Shown here: positions 29,781 through 38,132 of the stretch, piece after piece
Position numbering within the stretch: the stretch's first letter is position 1
Layout: the number at the start of each line of letters is the position of its first letter
Assembly: GCF_000802385.1 (NCBI RefSeq)
Contig: NZ_JTDN01000001.1
Coordinates: forward strand, 1,681,501-1,745,500
Length of the DNA stretch: 64,000 nt
From: Croceibacterium mercuriale
GTDB lineage: Bacteria > Pseudomonadota > Alphaproteobacteria > Sphingomonadales > Sphingomonadaceae
Reading direction: 5' to 3'
The notes under the pieces: model-generated
The model's input: only the letters and a program-made list of their open reading frames with translations
What the model was told of the DNA's origin: nothing
The model's database searches: none
Program-made: the position numbers and the translations under genes

Positions 29781-30584
29781 TCAGTCGCCGGTGGCGGGCA
29801 CCAGATGGGCGACCAGCGCGCGGACCTTCTTCTGCCGCCATTGCGGGCGTGGTGCGACCAGCCAGTAGGCCCGGCGGACCTCCTCCGGTTCGCTCAGCGC
29901 CAGCAGCCGGCCGGATGCGAGCGCCTCCTCGACCAGTGGCAGCGGCAGGGTGGTGCGGCCGAGGCCCGCCAGTGCGGAGGACAGCGCCTGGCCGGCATTG
30001 CCGACCTGCAGCAGCACCTCGTCCCCCGCCGCAGGGTCGGGGCAGCCGGGCCAGGTGACCCAGCCAGCGGGGGCATCAGGCGCGGCCACGGTGATGCGGC
30101 GCGCGGGCGACAGTTCCACCCCTTCGTAGTCGCCAGGCCCTTCCACCAGGCGCACGGCCGCGTCGAGATTGGCCTGCGTGAAATCCGCCTCCTCCTCCGC
30201 CACCAGCTGGAAGCGGACCTGCGGGTTGGCGGCGCGGAAGCTCGCCAGCCGGGGCGCGAGCCACTGCGCGTAGAACTCGCGCGGCGCGGCCAGCGCGAAG
30301 GCGTGGCTGGACTGCCCCGCCTGCATGGCCTGCACGCTTTCCTCGAACCGCAGGAAGCCTTCGCGCAAGGGTTCCAGCCCGCCCTGCGCCTCGTCCGTCA
30401 GTTCCAGTCCGCGCGAGGTGCGGCGGAACAGCACCACGCCCAGCACATCTTCCAGCGCGCGGATCTGCTGGCCCACGGCGGCCGGCGTCACCGCCAGTTC
30501 GTCCGCCGCGCGGGTAAAGCTGAGATGGCGGGCCGCGGCGTCGAACACGCGCAGGGCGTTCAATGGCAGATGGGTACGCTTCAT
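29781..30584 (-). CDS. LysR-family transcriptional regulator
   Basis: A 267-residue protein with an N-terminal winged HTH (LNALRVFDAAARHLSFTRAADELAVTPAAVGQQIRALED) and a periplasmic-binding-like effector domain. The HTH region, with PLNALRVFDAAARHLS, resembles the GcvA-type group that controls glycine cleavage or beta-lactamase genes. The effector domain is somewhat short compared with the usual 300 or so residues. No divergent target gene adjoins it, so the regulon is unknown. Confidence 0.9.
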   Translation of the reverse strand: MKRTHLPLNALRVFDAAARHLSFTRAADELAVTPAAVGQQIRALEDVLGVVLFRRTSRGLELTDEAQGGLEPLREGFLRFEESVQAMQAGQSSHAFALAAPREFYAQWLAPRLASFRAANPQVRFQLVAEEEADFTQANLDAAVRLVEGPGDYEGVELSPARRITVAAPDAPAGWVTWPGCPDPAAGDEVLLQVGNAGQALSSALAGLGRTTLPLPLVEEALASGRLLALSEPEEVRRAYWLVAPRPQWRQKKVRALVAHLVPATGD

Positions 30585-30620
30585 GGCATCACGCTCGGCA
30601 CGGTCGCAATCACAGGCCGA

Positions 30621-31031
30621 TCAACGCGCGGTAGCCGGCGCGGCCAGCGGAAAGAACGGGATCGCCACCTCGAACGCCGAGCCGTCCTCGCGCGAGAAGC
30701 CATAATGCCCTTCCATCGATCCGGTCCGCGTGGTCAGCTCGCAACCCGACACATAATCGTGCGTGGCGCCGGGATCGAGCACCGGAGTTTCCCCCACCAC
30801 GCCTTCGCCATCCACCAGGCTGACGATGCCGCGCCCGTCGGTGATGCGCCAGTGGCGGGTACGCAGCTGGATCCGGTCGTCCCGCGCATTCTCCAGCCGG
30901 ATGTGATAGACCCAGAACCACCGCTCGTTGGTGACGCGCGACTGGTCGGGCATGAAGGTCACGGACACGCGCACCGTCACCCCGTTGGTGATGGCAGCGT
31001 GCTGAAACATGTTGGCAAGCAGTTCGGCCAT
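30621..31031 (-). CDS. apaG: ApaG, CO-oxygenase-like beta-sandwich protein
   Basis: A 136-residue single-domain protein with the ApaG core: VRVSVTFMPDQS, YHIRLENA, LRTRHWRITDGRG, VVGETPVLDPG and MEGHYGFS. Its biochemical role is debated (cobalt/magnesium homeostasis or polyadenosine phosphate handling have been suggested for the family). I chose the internal ATG at 31031 (MAELLANMFQ). Neighbouring metZ often sits next to apaG in alphaproteobacteria. Here a sensor kinase and a diguanylate cyclase separate them. Confidence 0.93.
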   Translation of the reverse strand: MAELLANMFQHAAITNGVTVRVSVTFMPDQSRVTNERWFWVYHIRLENARDDRIQLRTRHWRITDGRGIVSLVDGEGVVGETPVLDPGATHDYVSGCELTTRTGSMEGHYGFSREDGSAFEVAIPFFPLAAPATAR

Positions 31032-31100
31032 GGTGCGCAGCCTACGGCCCTGCCCCTCAAACGGCAATGCCCCTCTGTCCGGGACGGCGGCCGCGCGATC

Positions 31101-32447
31101 CTAGTCCGCGGGCTGCTCCGCCAGCACCGCGCCGTCGGCATCCAGCGCCCAGCGCAGGCCGCCCGGCGCATAGTCCAGCGTCACGGTCGCCTGCAGATTG
31201 TGCCGCGGCACATCGCGGATCAGCGTGGTGCCGAACCCTTTGCGTTCCGGCTCCACAACCGGCGGCCCGCCGCTTTCCTGCCACCATATGCGGAACCTTG
31301 CGCGATCGGGCGGGCAATTCCAGCCGATCGAGACATGCCCGTCCTGGACCGACAGGGCGCCATATTTAAGCGAATTGGTGGCGAGCTCGTGCAGCGCCAT
31401 GCCCACCACTTCCGCCGCCCGCGGAACTAGCGCGCATTGTTCGCCGGCGATGCTGACTTCGCCCGGCGCGCCCGTCAGGAAGGCAAGCTGGCTACTCACC
31501 AGCTCTGCCACCGGAACGTCGCGCCACGCGCGGCGGACCAGGATGTCCTGGTTGACGGCCAGGCTGCGGACCCGATCCTCGAACCGGGCGATGAACTCGG
31601 CCTGCCCGGGCGCGGTGCGCCGGGCGAGCGCCTGCACGGTGCTCAGCATGTTCTTGGAGCGGTGGTTCACCTCCATCAGCAACAGGCGGATCTGCTCTGC
31701 CTGTTCGCGCTGGTCGGTGATGTCCGTGTTGGTGCCGACCCAGTTGACCAGCAGTCCGGCCGCATTGCGGATCGGCTGGGTGCGCCCCAGGAACCAGCGA
31801 TAGGTGCCATCGGCGGCGCGCATGGGGAACGTGCCCTCCCAGGGTTCCTGCCGCCGGATGGCCGCGTCGAAGGTCTGCGTCACTTCCGCATGGTGATCCG
31901 GGTGGATCAGGTCCCGTCCGCGGAACGGCCGGTGGGCTGCGCTGTCGACCCCGCTGAAGTCGTACCAGCGTCGATTGTACCATTCGATCCTGCCGTCCGG
32001 CGCGGCGATCCAGGCCAGCTGGTCGATATTGTCCGCCAGCATGCGGAACCGTTCCTCGCTGAGCGTCAGGCGGCGCTGGTTCGCCAGGTGCTGTCCGGCA
32101 TCGCGGGCGATCTTGCTGGCACCGACGATCAGGCCCGCACGATTGCGCACCGGCGACACGGTGACGGACACATCCACCAGGCGGCCGCTCTTGTGGATCC
32201 GGCGGGTGAAGAACTGGCCGACCTGCTCCCCGGCCCGGATGCGGTCGAGGATGTGGTCCTCCTCCTGCTGGCGGTCGGCTGGCAGCAGGATGCGGACGGA
32301 CTGCCCGACCATCTCCGCCGCGCTGTAGCCGAACAGCCGTTCCGCCGCGGGATTCCACGCCTGCACGACCCCCTCCGTGGTCTTGGCGACGATGGCATCG
32401 TCCGATCCCTGGAACAGGGCAGCGAACAGGTCCTCTTTCTCGATCAA
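31101..32447 (-). CDS. PAS-PAS HWE-family histidine kinase
   Basis: Soluble sensor kinase of about 448 residues. Two PAS domains (LFAALFQGSDDAIVAKTTEGVV and RMLADNIDQLAWIAAPDGRIEWYNRRWYDFSG) precede an HWE kinase with phospho-acceptor His in LLLMEVNHRSKNMLS, N-box HELATNSLKYG and the W-x-E element WWQESGGPP. It lacks a receiver and membrane segments, so it should phosphorylate a separate response regulator, perhaps PhyR of the general stress response (inference). No ATG start is present. I favour the TTG at 32447 that begins IEKEDLFAALF. A TTG at 32549 would add 34 unsupported residues. Confidence 0.88.
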   Translation of the reverse strand: MIEKEDLFAALFQGSDDAIVAKTTEGVVQAWNPAAERLFGYSAAEMVGQSVRILLPADRQQEEDHILDRIRAGEQVGQFFTRRIHKSGRLVDVSVTVSPVRNRAGLIVGASKIARDAGQHLANQRRLTLSEERFRMLADNIDQLAWIAAPDGRIEWYNRRWYDFSGVDSAAHRPFRGRDLIHPDHHAEVTQTFDAAIRRQEPWEGTFPMRAADGTYRWFLGRTQPIRNAAGLLVNWVGTNTDITDQREQAEQIRLLLMEVNHRSKNMLSTVQALARRTAPGQAEFIARFEDRVRSLAVNQDILVRRAWRDVPVAELVSSQLAFLTGAPGEVSIAGEQCALVPRAAEVVGMALHELATNSLKYGALSVQDGHVSIGWNCPPDRARFRIWWQESGGPPVVEPERKGFGTTLIRDVPRHNLQATVTLDYAPGGLRWALDADGAVLAEQPAD

Positions 32448-32730
32448 GCGCGTTCCGTTTCCGTCCTGACGGGGCCGACCAGCTACATACGAGGGCGCAT
32501 GGGGAAAGCAATCGAGCTTTGTAGCAGCGGCCGGTGACCGGGCGCGCAAAAAGGCGGTTTGCCGGCAACGTGTCCTAAAGTATCAGGCAAGTAGCACCTG
32601 GACATCAGGGGCAGGCGAACCGCGCCTGAGTCCCGCCCGGATTGCGAGAAGGATTGCGCGTGCACATACCGGCGCCGAACTGGACCAGAGGCAGGCTGCG
32701 GCGTGGTACCACGCAGGGCCCGGCCTGCTG
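32448..32730. other. Divergent region between the HWE kinase and diguanylate cyclase
   Basis: 283 bases without a supported gene. It must contain promoters for both divergent signalling genes. I see no convincing sigma-70 or EcfG element. A GGAAC near the kinase start lies inside its coding or leader region and lacks a CGTT at the right spacing. Confidence 0.4.
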
Positions 32731-33987
32731 GTGGCGCATGCGCAGATGAAGGTGATCGTGCCCGACATCCACCTGACCATCGCGGCATGCAGCACGGCGT
32801 TGGCGGTGATCATGTGCGTCGTGATCCTGCTGTCCTCCGCCAACGATGGCGCACGGCGGGAGCGGTGGTGGCTGTTCTTCCCGTTCGGCATTGCGGTGCC
32901 GGCGGGCGTGCTGCTGACCTGGCCCGAATTGCTGGGCAAGCCGTTCTGGGGGCTGCAGCTGGGCTGGTTCGCCCTGACGCTGGTCTATGGCGGTGTGTGG
33001 AATGCCGCCCGGGTCAGCCTGGGCCGCGCGCCGCGACTGCTGGCGGTGCTGCTGCCCTGTTCGGCCGCGTTGCTGTTCAACGCGACGGTCGGGGCCGATA
33101 CGGCATGGCCGGAGATGCGGATGCTGCCACGGATCGCCCTGTTCGGCCTGTTCAACGCGCTGGCTGCACGCGAGTTCTGGCGTCTGCCCGAACACCAGCC
33201 GCCCAGTGCCATGACCTTGCGCTGGATCCTGACAGCCTTTGCCGTGATCGACCTTGGGCGCACGCCGCTGGCGCCGCTCCTGCCCGGACCGCTGGGTGTC
33301 GATCCGACGCAGCTGTGGTCGCTGGCCCTGTTCAACTTCGCACTGGTGCTGGAAGGCCTGCTGCTGGGCGTGTTCCTGACCGCGCTGCGGCGCGAACAGG
33401 TGGCCGCCCGCCACCTGCGGCTGGCGATGGTCGATCCGCTGACCGGCGTCGGCAACCGCCGTGCCCTGGATGCGGCAATCGCCCAGCTGGAGGAAGCACC
33501 GCCGACGAAGGATGCGCGGCCGGTCGCGATTGCGATGTTCGATATCGACTGCTTCAAGCTGGTGAACGACGAACTGGGCCACCCGTTCGGCGACCTGGTG
33601 ATCGCCGGTGCGGCGCATGTCGCGCAAGAGCTGTTCGGCCCCGGACAGGTCTATCGTACCGGCGGGGAGGAGTTCGCGGTGGTGTTCCGCGCGGCCACGA
33701 TGTCGGACGCGCTGCGGCGGGCGGACCGGCTGCGCAAGGCCTTTGCCGATCGCAGCCATCGCGAAGGCAGTACCGTGCGGCGGTGCACGATCAGCGTGGG
33801 CGTGGCCCTGACCGGCCCGGACCGTGGGCCCAGAGCGTTGCTCGCCTGCGCGGACGAGGCGCTGTATACGGCCAAGCGCGGCGGCCGCAATCGCACGATC
33901 ATCGCCGGTTCGCTCCTGCCGGTCGCCATCACCCCTGTGTTGAGGGACTACCCGCGAGCTGTGCGCCGCGTGTCGCTTGGCGACTGA
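32731..33987 (+). CDS. Membrane-anchored diguanylate cyclase (GGDEF)
   Basis: Makes cyclic di-GMP from two GTP. The 418-residue protein has about six or seven membrane segments in residues 10-220 (for example ACSTALAVIMCVVILL) as an unknown sensor module, then a GGDEF domain at about 230-395. GGEEF at 311-315 is an active variant, with metal-binding Asp in FDIDCF at 270-275. I see no RxxD inhibitory I-site ahead of it, so product feedback may be absent. A GTG at 32731 and an ATG at 32746 are both possible starts. There is no EAL domain. It diverges from the HWE kinase gene. Confidence 0.92.
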   Translation: MAHAQMKVIVPDIHLTIAACSTALAVIMCVVILLSSANDGARRERWWLFFPFGIAVPAGVLLTWPELLGKPFWGLQLGWFALTLVYGGVWNAARVSLGRAPRLLAVLLPCSAALLFNATVGADTAWPEMRMLPRIALFGLFNALAAREFWRLPEHQPPSAMTLRWILTAFAVIDLGRTPLAPLLPGPLGVDPTQLWSLALFNFALVLEGLLLGVFLTALRREQVAARHLRLAMVDPLTGVGNRRALDAAIAQLEEAPPTKDARPVAIAMFDIDCFKLVNDELGHPFGDLVIAGAAHVAQELFGPGQVYRTGGEEFAVVFRAATMSDALRRADRLRKAFADRSHREGSTVRRCTISVGVALTGPDRGPRALLACADEALYTAKRGGRNRTIIAGSLLPVAITPVLRDYPRAVRRVSLGD

Positions 33988-34007
33988 GGCCGCAGCTTTC
34001 AGCGGCC
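33988..34007. terminator. Hairpin between the convergent cyclase and metZ genes
   Basis: GGCCGC at 33988-33993 pairs with GCGGCC at 34002-34007, partly overlapping the metZ stop. Six pairs and no T tract, so it is only a candidate terminator. Confidence 0.3.
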
Positions 34008-35204
34008 GATGCGGTTCAGCGCCTGATCGAGGTCGGCGATCAGGTCGAGCGGATCCTCCAGCCCGACATTCAATCGCAGCATGCCATCGGAGACGCCGGC
34101 GTCGGCGCGGCCCTCGGGCCCCATATTGTAATGGGTGGTGGTCGCCGGGTGGCACATCAGCGACTTGGAATCGCCGATATTGTTGCTGATGTCGATCAGC
34201 TGCAGCGCGTCCAGCAAACCCATCGCCTGCTCCTGCCCGTCCATGTAGCAGGCGAAGATCGGACCGGCCGCCACCATCTGCCGCATGGCCAGATCATGCT
34301 GCGGGTGGCTGGGCAGGCCGGGATAGAGCACCTCCACGCCGCGCCCTTCCAGGAAGCGGGCAACCTCCAGCGCGTTCTCGCTCTGCCGGCGCGCGCGCAG
34401 GTCCAGCGTCTCCAGCCCCTTCAGCACCACCCAGGCGTTGAACGGCGCCAGGATCGGGCCCGTGTTGCGCTGGAACGGCATCAGCACATCGGTGATCCAC
34501 TGCTCGGACGCGCACAGCGCACCGGCCAGCACGCGGCCCTGCCCGTCCATCAGCTTGGTGGCGGAATAGGCGACGATGTCCGCCCCGAACTCCATCGGCC
34601 GCTGCAGGACCGGGCTGGCGAAGGCATTGTCCACCAGCGTGGTAATGCCGTGCGCCCGTGCCAGCCCGCAGACATGCGCCAGGTCGACCACGTCCATCGT
34701 GGGATTGGCCGGCGTCTCAAAGAAGAACATCTTTGTGTTGGGGCGGATCGCGGCCTCCCACGCGGCATTGTCGCGCGCGTCGATGGTGGTGCCTTCGATC
34801 CCGAAACGCGGCAGCAGATTGTCCACGATCCAGCGGCACGAACCGAACGCCGCCTTGCCCGCAACGATGTGGTCACCGGCGGACAGGTGCGCCAGCATGG
34901 CGGCGGACATCGCGGCCATGCCGGTCGCCTGCACACGGCAGGCTTCGGCACCTTCCAGCGCGGCGATGCGGTCCTCCAGCATCTGCGTAGTGGGGTTCTG
35001 CATGCGCGAATAGACCATGCCCGGTGCCTCGCCCGCAAAGCGGTCGGCAACGGTCTGCGCGGAATCGTAGGTGTACCCGCTGTTGAGGAACAATGCCTCG
35101 CTGGTCTCGCCATGTTCCGAGCGCCAGGTGCCGGCGCGCACGGCCTGCGTTGCGGGGCGCCAGGCGGCGGTGACGGAGCGGTCCTGTCCGGTGGTATTCT
35201 TCAT
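33999..35204 (-). CDS. metZ: O-succinylhomoserine sulfhydrylase
   Basis: PLP enzyme that makes homocysteine from an O-acyl-homoserine and sulfide in methionine synthesis. The 401-residue protein starts MKNTTGQDRSVTAAWRPATQ and shows VDNAFASPVLQRP, the PLP lysine in AYSATKLMDGQGRV and HPATTTHYNMG at the C-terminal end, typical of the Cys/Met metabolism family and of MetZ. An alternative ATG four codons upstream (35216) is also possible, and neither has a good binding site. An open frame running far upstream on this strand is only antisense to the GT39 gene. Confidence 0.92.
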   Translation of the reverse strand: MKNTTGQDRSVTAAWRPATQAVRAGTWRSEHGETSEALFLNSGYTYDSAQTVADRFAGEAPGMVYSRMQNPTTQMLEDRIAALEGAEACRVQATGMAAMSAAMLAHLSAGDHIVAGKAAFGSCRWIVDNLLPRFGIEGTTIDARDNAAWEAAIRPNTKMFFFETPANPTMDVVDLAHVCGLARAHGITTLVDNAFASPVLQRPMEFGADIVAYSATKLMDGQGRVLAGALCASEQWITDVLMPFQRNTGPILAPFNAWVVLKGLETLDLRARRQSENALEVARFLEGRGVEVLYPGLPSHPQHDLAMRQMVAAGPIFACYMDGQEQAMGLLDALQLIDISNNIGDSKSLMCHPATTTHYNMGPEGRADAGVSDGMLRLNVGLEDPLDLIADLDQALNRIGR

Positions 35205-35235
35205 GGGACTGCGCATTACGGCCACCGGCGCGGCG

Positions 35236-35249
35236 GGGCAAGCTTGCCC
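35236..35249. repeat. 14-base palindrome between metZ and the GT39 gene
   Basis: GGGCAAGCTTGCCC is perfectly self-complementary and lies in the 75-base divergent spacer. The position suits an operator shared by both promoters. I cannot name the regulator. Confidence 0.4.
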
Positions 35250-35279
35250 TCCTGCCCGCCGCTTTGTAGGCGCGCACCG

Positions 35280-36557
35280 GTGACGAGGACCCCGCCGCCT
35301 GCCCATCCCCGCGACCCGCTCGGCTGGACGGCGCTGCTGGTGGCGCTGTTTGCCGTCCTGGCCGGATGGAAGCTGACCACCCCGTCGCAGCCCTTCTTCG
35401 ACGAAGTGCATTACCTGCCCGCGGCCCGTGCGCTGCTGGACCTCTCGCGCATCGCCAATCCGGAGCACCCGCCGCTCGGCAAGCTGCTGCTGGCGGGTGG
35501 CATGGCGCTGTTCGGGGACAATCCGCTGGGCTGGCGGGTGATGCCGTGGGCGGCCGGCGTGCTGACCTTGTGGGCGTTCACCCGCGCGCTGTGGTTCGCC
35601 AGCCTTTCGCGCTTTGCCAGCCTGACGGGCGGCGTGCTGGCGGTGGCTGGGTTCCCGCTGCTGGTGCAGGCGCGCATCGCCATGCTGGACGTGTTCATGC
35701 TGGCGGGCGTGGCCTGTGCAGCGTGGCTGTGCGCCGCCGCCATGCGCGAGCCGGAACGGGCGCGCTGGCGACTGGCACTGGCCGGCGTGGCACTGGGCTG
35801 CGCGATGGCGGCCAAGTGGAACGCCATTCCGGTGGCGGTGCTCCCCGGTCTCGCCTTTGCCGCCGTGCGGCTGCGCGCCTGCGGCTGGCACGGGCTGGTG
35901 ACCCGGCGCGGACCGCCGGTGGCCAATATCCGGCTGGCAGAGGCCGCGTTGTGGCTGGGGCTGGTGCCGCTGGCCACCTATGCCGCCTGCTACCTGCCTT
36001 ACTGGTTCGTGGAGGTGGCCCCGCTGCGAGGCTGGGCCGGGCTGGTGGCCTGGCACGGGGAGATGCTTGCCTTGCAGCACCAGATCCTGCCGCCGCATCC
36101 CTATGGCAGCCGATGGTGGGAATGGGTGCTGGACTGGCGGGCGATCTGGTATCTGTACGAGCCGGTGGACGGCGCGCAGCGAGGCGTGCTGCTGGTCGGC
36201 AATCCGCTGGTCCACCTGCCCGCGCTGCCCGCGCTGGCGTGGTGCCTGTGGGCAGGTCTGCGCGGGCGGGCGGACGCACTGGCGGTGGCGGTGCTGTATG
36301 GCGCCAGCATGGCGCTGTGGATGGTGACGGCCAAGAACGTGCAGTTCTTCTATCATTATAGCCTGCCCGGCCTGTTCGCGACGGCAGCGCTGGCGCTGGC
36401 GCTGGATGCGTGGTGGCAGCGGGGCTGGCGGAGCGTGCTGGCGGTGCCGGTGGGAGCATTGCTGTTGCTGGCTTGGTTCTGGCCGGTGCTGACCGCCGGC
36501 GCTCTGGATGGGCCAGACGGGTTCCGGCGATATGCCTGGGTGCGCGGCTGGATCTAG
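35280..36557 (+). CDS. GT39 (PMT-family) glycosyltransferase
   Basis: Polytopic inner-membrane protein of 425 residues resembling bacterial protein O-mannosyltransferases, which move mannose from polyprenyl phosphate-mannose to protein or glycan acceptors. Landmarks are FFDEVHYLPAARALL with the catalytic-type Asp-Glu in the first loop, NPEHPPLGKLLLAG, HYSLPG near the end and some ten hydrophobic stretches. The start is a GTG at 35280 (TRTPPPAHPRDPLGWTALL). No classical binding site is evident. It is divergent from metZ. Donor specificity is inferred from the family only. Confidence 0.85.
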   Translation: MTRTPPPAHPRDPLGWTALLVALFAVLAGWKLTTPSQPFFDEVHYLPAARALLDLSRIANPEHPPLGKLLLAGGMALFGDNPLGWRVMPWAAGVLTLWAFTRALWFASLSRFASLTGGVLAVAGFPLLVQARIAMLDVFMLAGVACAAWLCAAAMREPERARWRLALAGVALGCAMAAKWNAIPVAVLPGLAFAAVRLRACGWHGLVTRRGPPVANIRLAEAALWLGLVPLATYAACYLPYWFVEVAPLRGWAGLVAWHGEMLALQHQILPPHPYGSRWWEWVLDWRAIWYLYEPVDGAQRGVLLVGNPLVHLPALPALAWCLWAGLRGRADALAVAVLYGASMALWMVTAKNVQFFYHYSLPGLFATAALALALDAWWQRGWRSVLAVPVGALLLLAWFWPVLTAGALDGPDGFRRYAWVRGWI

Positions 36558-36669
36558 CCGCAGTAGCTTGCTCGGTCACATCGATGTGGCCATGTTTCGT
36601 TCATGTACACTGCCCGATAGGTGAACGAACAGGATCATTCGAGATCCCGGTGCCAATCGGAGACGATCG
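36558..36669. promoter_or_regulatory. Palindrome-rich leader of a small secreted protein
   Basis: CACATCGATGTG at 36577-36588 is a perfect 12-base palindrome. TCGTTCA (36597-36603) and TGAACGA (36622-36628) form a seven-pair inverted repeat. Both precede the gene at 36670. No clear -35/-10 pair or GGAAC motif is present. Confidence 0.4.
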
Positions 36670-37035
36670 ATGAAGACATTCATTCTTGCCACGGCGCTTG
36701 CGGCCATGATCGTCGCGCCCGCCGCTGCCGCCCCCGGGAAGGGCCAGAGTGGCCGGGGGAACAGCGAACATCATGAACGCTGGGATCGCGACGACCGTCG
36801 CGGAAACGACCGCCGTGACGATCATCGCGACTATCGCGGAGGCGACCGTCGGGACGATCGTGGGCCACGCGGCGGGCGCGGGATCCCTCCGGGTCACATC
36901 CCGCCGGCCGGCCAGTGCCGCGTGTGGTTCGATGATCGCCCGCCCGGCCACCAGCCGCGTGCGACCAGCTGCCGCGAAGCCCGCGCCACCGCCCATCGTT
37001 ATGGCGGGCGGGTGATCGTCGGCGGACGGAGGTAG
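36670..37035 (+). CDS. Small secreted Arg/Asp-rich protein
   Basis: A 121-residue protein with a signal peptide (MKTFILATALAAMIVAPAAA) followed by a repetitive Arg/Asp/Gly stretch (WDRDDRRGNDRRDDHRDYRG) and a conserved-looking C-terminal block IPPGHIPPAGQCRVWFDDRPPGHQP with two cysteines. It resembles small periplasmic proteins of unknown role common in proteobacteria, where the IPPGH...CRVW block recurs. It is probably periplasmic, possibly binding polyanions or membranes (inference). Confidence 0.75.
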   Translation: MKTFILATALAAMIVAPAAAAPGKGQSGRGNSEHHERWDRDDRRGNDRRDDHRDYRGGDRRDDRGPRGGRGIPPGHIPPAGQCRVWFDDRPPGHQPRATSCREARATAHRYGGRVIVGGRR

Positions 37036-37045
37036 CTTCGTCGCC

Positions 37046-37067
37046 CGCTCCCGGCAGGCCGGGAGCG
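37046..37067. terminator. Convergent terminator hairpin between the secreted protein and leuB
   Basis: CGCTCCCGG at 37046-37054 pairs perfectly with CCGGGAGCG at 37059-37067, with a four-base loop. It sits between convergent stops. No T tract follows in either direction. Confidence 0.55.
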
Positions 37068-37076
37068 GCAGGCGGC

Positions 37077-38132
37077 CTACAAACGCGCCAGCACCGCATC
37101 GCCGATGGCGACGGTGCCGGCCGTGCCGCCCAGGTCGCCGCCCTTGATCCCGTCGGCCAGGGTCACGGCGACCGCCGCCTCGATCCGGGTGGCGGCGTCC
37201 TCCTGCCCCAGCGCATGGCGCAGCAGCATGGCGAGCGACAGGATCATGGCCATCGGGTTGGCACGGCCGGTGCCGGCAATGTCGGGCGCGCTGCCGTGGA
37301 TCGGCTCGAACAGGCCGAGCGTCCCATGCGCCATCTGCCGCTCGCCCAGCGCGGCGCTGGCGAGCAGGCCGATGGAGCCGACGCACATGCTCGCCTGGTC
37401 GGACAGGATGTCGCCGAACAGGTTGCCGGTGACGATCACGTCGAACTGGCCGGGATCGCGCACCAGCTGCATCGCGGCATTGTCGACATACATATGCGTC
37501 AGCGCGACATCCGGATATTCGGCGGCGACCTCGATCACCACGTCGCGCCACAGCTGGCTGGTTTCAAGCACATTTGCCTTGTCGACACTGCACAGCTTGC
37601 CGCTGCGCCCCTGCGCGGCACGGAAACCGACATGGGCGATGCGGCGGACCTCGTCTTCCGCATAGGACATCAGGTCGAAGCCCTGGCGGCGGCCATCGTC
37701 CAGCCGCCGGATCGCCTTCTCGCCAAAATAGACGTCGCCGTTCAGTTCGCGGATGATCAGCAGGTCGATCGCGCCGGCGACTTCGGGCCGCAGGGCGGAC
37801 AGGTCCTCCAGCCCGGCAAACATCTTCGCCGGGCGCAGGTTGGCGAATAGGCCGAGTGCCGATCGCAGGCCCAGGATCGCCTGTTCGGGCCGAAGGTGCC
37901 GTTCCAGATTGTCGCAGGTCGGATCGCCCACCGCGCCGAATAGCAGCGCATCTGCGCCCTGTGCCAGTGCCAGCGTTTCGGGCGGCAGGGGATGGCCGTG
38001 GCGGTGATAGGCCGCGCCGCCGACATCGCCGTGGACCACCTCCACCGGCAGCTCCAGCGCGGCGAGCACGCGCAGCGCCTCCGCCATGATCTCGGGACCG
38101 ATCCCGTCACCGGGCAGGCAGGCAATCTTCAT
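37077..38132 (-). CDS. leuB: 3-isopropylmalate dehydrogenase
   Basis: NAD-dependent oxidative decarboxylation in leucine biosynthesis. The 351-residue protein has [15 protein letters not shown], the substrate-site [11 protein letters not shown], the metal-site [13 protein letters not shown] and [18 protein letters not shown] of the isocitrate/isopropylmalate dehydrogenase family. It begins immediately after the recO stop on the same strand, so the two may be co-transcribed. leuC/leuD are not in the window. The neighbouring leucine-pathway gene ilvE lies several kilobases away. Confidence 0.96.
   Translation of the reverse strand: MKIACLPGDGIGPEIMAEALRVLAALELPVEVVHGDVGGAAYHRHGHPLPPETLALAQGADALLFGAVGDPTCDNLERHLRPEQAILGLRSALGLFANLRPAKMFAGLEDLSALRPEVAGAIDLLIIRELNGDVYFGEKAIRRLDDGRRQGFDLMSYAEDEVRRIAHVGFRAAQGRSGKLCSVDKANVLETSQLWRDVVIEVAAEYPDVALTHMYVDNAAMQLVRDPGQFDVIVTGNLFGDILSDQASMCVGSIGLLASAALGERQMAHGTLGLFEPIHGSAPDIAGTGRANPMAMILSLAMLLRHALGQEDAATRIEAAVAVTLADGIKGGDLGGTAGTVAIGDAVLARL

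Noticed and set aside
32448-32460. EcfG motif upstream of the HWE kinase
   Set aside because: GGAAC exists on the minus strand near 32450, but it lies too close to the start codon, and no CGTT lies 16-17 bases downstream.
32703-35279. An open frame joining the cyclase region to the GT39 gene on the plus strand
   Set aside because: The frame is out of register with the cyclase and antisense to metZ. The GT39 protein starts at the GTG at 35280.
35217-35279. SAM-II riboswitch ahead of metZ
   Set aside because: The spacer is too short and shows a palindrome rather than the SAM-II pseudoknot pattern.
33999-36356. A 785-codon minus-strand frame seeming to fuse metZ to a long N-terminal region
   Set aside because: Only the part starting at 35204-35216 resembles MetZ. 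The rest is antisense to the GT39 gene.
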